A stretch of 17,392 bases of DNA from Oscillospiraceae bacterium. GTDB taxonomy: Bacteria; Bacillota; Clostridia; Oscillospirales; Oscillospiraceae. Location of the stretch: contig JAQXJQ010000106.1 of assembly GCA_029009035.1 (NCBI GenBank), positions 1 to 17,392 on the forward strand, in the 5' to 3' direction. The notes beneath the pieces are model-generated. The model made no database searches. It was not told the origin of the DNA and was given only the letters and a program-made list of their open reading frames with translations. The position numbers were made by a program, and so were the translations under genes. This document shows, piece after piece, positions 15,748-17,392 of this stretch (position 1 is the stretch's first letter; every line of letters starts with the position of its first letter).

Positions 15748-15773
15748 CTTTTCGGGCCTTCCTGTGATAGAAT
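15745..15773 (+). promoter_or_regulatory. Sigma-A-type promoter of rpmE
   Basis: The -10 box TAGAAT (15768-15773) matches five of six bases and is preceded by an extended TGA. TTGCTT (15745-15750) is 17 bp upstream as a weak -35 box, and an A/T tract lies before it. Transcription would start near 15780, giving a leader of about 68 bases. Confidence 0.7.
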
Positions 15774-15779
15774 ACCACT

Positions 15780-15847
15780 TGCGTTTATGAGGCGTGGAGG
15801 TTTGCTGCGCCGATCAGATCCCCCGAACGTGAAAGAGGTGAACAGAT
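15780..15847 (+). promoter_or_regulatory. Candidate L31 mRNA leader
   Basis: The region between the predicted transcription start and the rpmE ATG is longer than a ribosome binding site needs. GGCG (15791-15794) can pair with CGCC (15808-15811), and CGTT (15782-15785) with AACG (15826-15829 region) to enclose it. Autoregulatory leaders upstream of rpmE have been proposed in several bacterial groups; I did not recognise a specific known structure. The ribosome binding site AAAGAGGTG is at 15832-15840. Confidence 0.3.
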
Positions 15848-16048
15848 ATGAAGGAAGGAATTCATCCCAACTATGAGCACACCACCATTACCTGCGCTTG
15901 CGGTAATGTGATCGAGACTGGCTCTACTAAGAAGGACATCAAGGTGGAAGTCTGTTCCAAGTGTCACCCCTTCTACACCGGTAAGCAGAAAGTGGTCGAT
16001 ACCGGCGGACGCGTCAGCCGCTTCAACAAGAAGTTCGGTCTGGAGTAA
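15848..16048 (+). CDS. rpmE: 50S ribosomal protein L31, zinc-ribbon form
   Basis: A 66-residue protein of the large ribosomal subunit, helping to bridge it to the small subunit. The sequence matches bacterial L31 from end to end: KEGIHPNY at the start, CACGN, VCSKCHPFYTGKQK and the VSRFNKKFG end. Cysteines C16, C18, C36 and C39 make this the zinc-binding (C+) form, as opposed to the zinc-free paralogue induced by zinc starvation. It forms a single-gene unit with its own promoter, leader and terminator. Confidence 0.98.
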   Translation: MKEGIHPNYEHTTITCACGNVIETGSTKKDIKVEVCSKCHPFYTGKQKVVDTGGRVSRFNKKFGLE

Positions 16049-16059
16049 TCCTGTCTTTC

Positions 16060-16094
16060 AAAAAAGCCTATGTCTTCGGACATGGGCTTTTTTT
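16060..16094 (+). terminator. Strong intrinsic terminator after rpmE
   Basis: AAAAAGCCTATGTC (16061-16074) pairs over 14 bp, with one G-T wobble, with GACATGGGCTTTTT (16079-16092) around a TTCG tetraloop; the T run extends to 16094. The A run on the left means it could also act on the minus strand. Confidence 0.95.
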
Positions 16095-16103
16095 CTTGAA
16101 AAA

Positions 16104-16121
16104 CGCCGGTATCCTCCGGCG
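16104..16121. repeat. Short GC-rich inverted repeat upstream of the flavin reductase gene
   Basis: CGCCGG (16104-16109) and CCGGCG (16116-16121) form a perfect 6-bp inverted repeat around TATCCT. A -10-like TATACT follows at 16132-16137, but no good -35 box is properly spaced from it, so the repeat could be an operator at a regulated promoter. Confidence 0.4.
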
Positions 16122-16131
16122 GGAAAGAGAA

Positions 16132-16137
16132 TATACT
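16132..16137 (+). promoter_or_regulatory. Possible -10 element for the flavin reductase-hflX unit
   Basis: TATACT matches five of six -10 consensus bases and lies 30 bases before the start codon, but no recognisable -35 box sits 16-18 bp upstream. A promoter is needed somewhere here because the preceding terminator is strong. Confidence 0.35.
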
Positions 16138-16166
16138 GGTTATGAATGCTGTCGGGAGGGATGGTC

Positions 16167-16667
16167 ATGTTCAAAAAAGTTGACCCCAGGGAACTGGATT
16201 TCAATGTGTTTTCCGCCATCGGCGACCAGTGGATGCTGGTCACCGCCGGCACCGTGGAGCGGTGCAACACCATGACCGCCTCCTGGGGCGGGTTGGGCGT
16301 GCTGTGGGGCAAGCCCATGGCCATCGCCTATATCCGCCCCCAGCGGTACACCAAGGAGTTTATGGACGGGAGCGAGTACTTTACTCTGTCCTTCTACGGC
16401 GAGGAGTACCGCGAGCAGCTTGCCCTCTGCGGCCGGGCCAGCGGCAGAGACACGGACAAGGTGAAGCAGTGCGGCTTCACCGTGGCCGCGGGTGAGGGGG
16501 GCGCGCCCTACTTTGAGGAAGCTGAGACGGTGCTGGTCTGCCGCAAGCGCATGGTGCTGCCCATGCCGGAGGATGCCGTCCCCGCGGACGAGCGGGAAAG
16601 ATGGTACAAGGGCGACTATCACCATATGTACTGGGGCGAGATCGTGGAGGCGCTGGTGAAGCGGTAA
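16167..16667 (+). CDS. Flavin reductase-like FMN-binding split-barrel protein
   Basis: A 166-residue protein with the flavin reductase-like domain over most of its length. The pattern CNTMTASWGGLGVLWGKPM, IRPQRYTKEFM and YFTLSFYGEEYREQLALCG is typical of this family, where it forms the flavin pocket. Such proteins bind FMN and usually reduce flavin with NAD(P)H or carry out related redox steps; the substrate cannot be told here. There is no signal peptide or membrane segment, so it is cytoplasmic. The start is set by GGGAGGG at 16154-16160: ATG 16161 abuts it and ATG 16146 precedes it, while ATG 16167 is six bases away. hflX begins 24 bases downstream, so the two may share a transcript, although no functional link is known. 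Confidence 0.88.
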   Translation: MFKKVDPRELDFNVFSAIGDQWMLVTAGTVERCNTMTASWGGLGVLWGKPMAIAYIRPQRYTKEFMDGSEYFTLSFYGEEYREQLALCGRASGRDTDKVKQCGFTVAAGEGGAPYFEEAETVLVCRKRMVLPMPEDAVPADERERWYKGDYHHMYWGEIVEALVKR

Positions 16668-16691
16668 CGCCCGCCAAAGAGGAGGACTTCC

Positions 16692-17392
16692 ATGTTTGAC
16701 GAAGGAAGAAAAGAGAATATCAACCGCGCTGTGCTGGTGGGGCTGAACGCCCCCTGCCTGTCCCGGGAGGAGAACGCCAACGAGGAGTCTCTGGTGGAGC
16801 TGGAGGCCCTGCTGGAGACCGCCGGCGGCGTGTGCCTGGGCACCGTGCTGCAGAATAAGGCCACCCCGGACCCCCGCACCTTCCTGGGCGAGGGCAAGGT
16901 GGCCGAGGTGAAGGAGCTGGTCATCAACACGGGGGCGGACATCGTGATCTTTGATAACCCCCTGTCCCCCTCCCAGCAGCGGGTGCTCACCGAGGAGCTG
17001 GGGGTGACGGTGATGGACCGCGCCGGCCTCATTCTGGACATTTTTGCCAAGCGCGCCCGCACCAGTGAGGGCCGCCTGCAGGTGGAGCTGGCCCAGTATA
17101 AGTATCTGCTGCCCCGACTGACCGGTATGTGGAAGCATCTGGAGCGGCAGGAGGGCGCCATCGGCACCCGCGGCCCCGGCGAGACCCAGCTGGAGAGCGA
17201 CCGCCGCATCATCCGCGGACGCATCCAGAAACTGGAGAACGACCTGAAGGATGTGCGCCGGGTCCGTGCCACCCAGCGGGAGCGCCGGGAGAAGAACGAG
17301 GTGCCCGTGGTGGCCATCGTGGGCTACACCAACGCGGGAAAGTCCACCCTGCTCAACGCCCTCACCGGCTCCGACATCCCCGCCAACAACCG
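16692..17392 (+). CDS. hflX: GTPase HflX, ribosome-associated; 3' end outside window
   Basis: The first 233 residues of HflX, a GTPase that binds the 50S subunit and splits stalled or hibernating ribosomes after stress. The frame is open to the window edge. The N-terminal HflX domain is complete, with FLGEGKVAEVKEL, FDNPLSPSQQRVL, DRAGLILDIFAKRART, GRLQVELAQYKYLLPRL and GTRGPGETQLESDRR, followed by a charged coiled-coil linker (about 175-205). The GTPase domain starts with the P-loop GYTNAGKS (211-218, K217), and the remaining G motifs are outside. AAAGAGGAGG at 16676-16685, six bases before the ATG, fixes the start. Full-length family members have about 410-430 residues, so a little over half is present. 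Confidence 0.97.
   Translation, partial: MFDEGRKENINRAVLVGLNAPCLSREENANEESLVELEALLETAGGVCLGTVLQNKATPDPRTFLGEGKVAEVKELVINTGADIVIFDNPLSPSQQRVLTEELGVTVMDRAGLILDIFAKRARTSEGRLQVELAQYKYLLPRLTGMWKHLERQEGAIGTRGPGETQLESDRRIIRGRIQKLENDLKDVRRVRATQRERREKNEVPVVAIVGYTNAGKSTLLNALTGSDIPANN

Noticed and set aside
11948..15778. A 1276-codon open frame on the minus strand covering all of addA.
   Set aside because: It is a shadow of the GC-rich codon use of addA: the translation is rich in His, Gln, Arg and Gly with no domain signature, and the + strand gene has every helicase and nuclease motif.

Overview
The window looks like chromosomal core-gene DNA from a GC-rich, spore-former-type Clostridia, most likely an Oscillospiraceae-like gut Firmicute. 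This is inferred from the gene content (a PASTA-bearing transpeptidase of the SpoVD/PBP2B type, a DivIB/FtsQ protein, AddAB instead of RecBCD, a zinc-ribbon L31), the strong AGGAGG-type ribosome binding sites, the sigma-A-like promoters and the compact same-strand layout. All genes lie on the + strand. I see no tRNA, rRNA, CRISPR array, IS element or phage gene, and no gene-free stretch longer than about 170 bases.

Positions 1-7873 are the division and cell wall (dcw) cluster. In order it holds the 3' end of a class B PBP with two PASTA repeats, a 177-residue degenerate Mur-ligase-like protein, mraY, ftsW, murG, a 316-residue degenerate MurA-like protein, ftsQ/divIB and ftsZ. MraY (lipid I), MurG (lipid II), FtsW (polymerase) and the PBP (crosslinker) form the membrane-linked half of septal peptidoglycan synthesis, FtsQ joins the divisome and FtsZ organises the ring. 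The cytoplasmic half is missing or degenerate here: there is no murD between mraY and ftsW, no murB or murC and no ftsA. The two places where murE/murF and murA often sit are occupied by intact reading frames that have lost the catalytic residues of those families. These two apparent pseudoenzymes are the most interesting content of the window. ftsZ has its own near-consensus promoter (6635-6663) and a strong intrinsic terminator (7839-7873).

Positions 7874-15724 hold gluQ (glutamyl-queuosine tRNA-Asp synthetase), then addB and addA, which overlap by 26 bases and encode the two subunits of the AddAB helicase-nuclease for double-strand break repair. AddB keeps its nuclease and iron-sulphur cysteine motifs but has lost its Walker A sequence.

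Positions 15725-16094 form a single-gene unit for ribosomal protein L31 (rpmE), with its own promoter, a roughly 70-base leader and a strong UUCG-capped terminator. The window ends with a flavin reductase-like FMN-binding protein and the 5' two-thirds or so of hflX, which is cut by the window end just after its GTPase P-loop.

Several starts were set from ribosome binding site spacing and are not the longest open frame: ftsZ at 6730, gluQ at 7889, addB at the GTG at 8872, and the flavin reductase at 16167.
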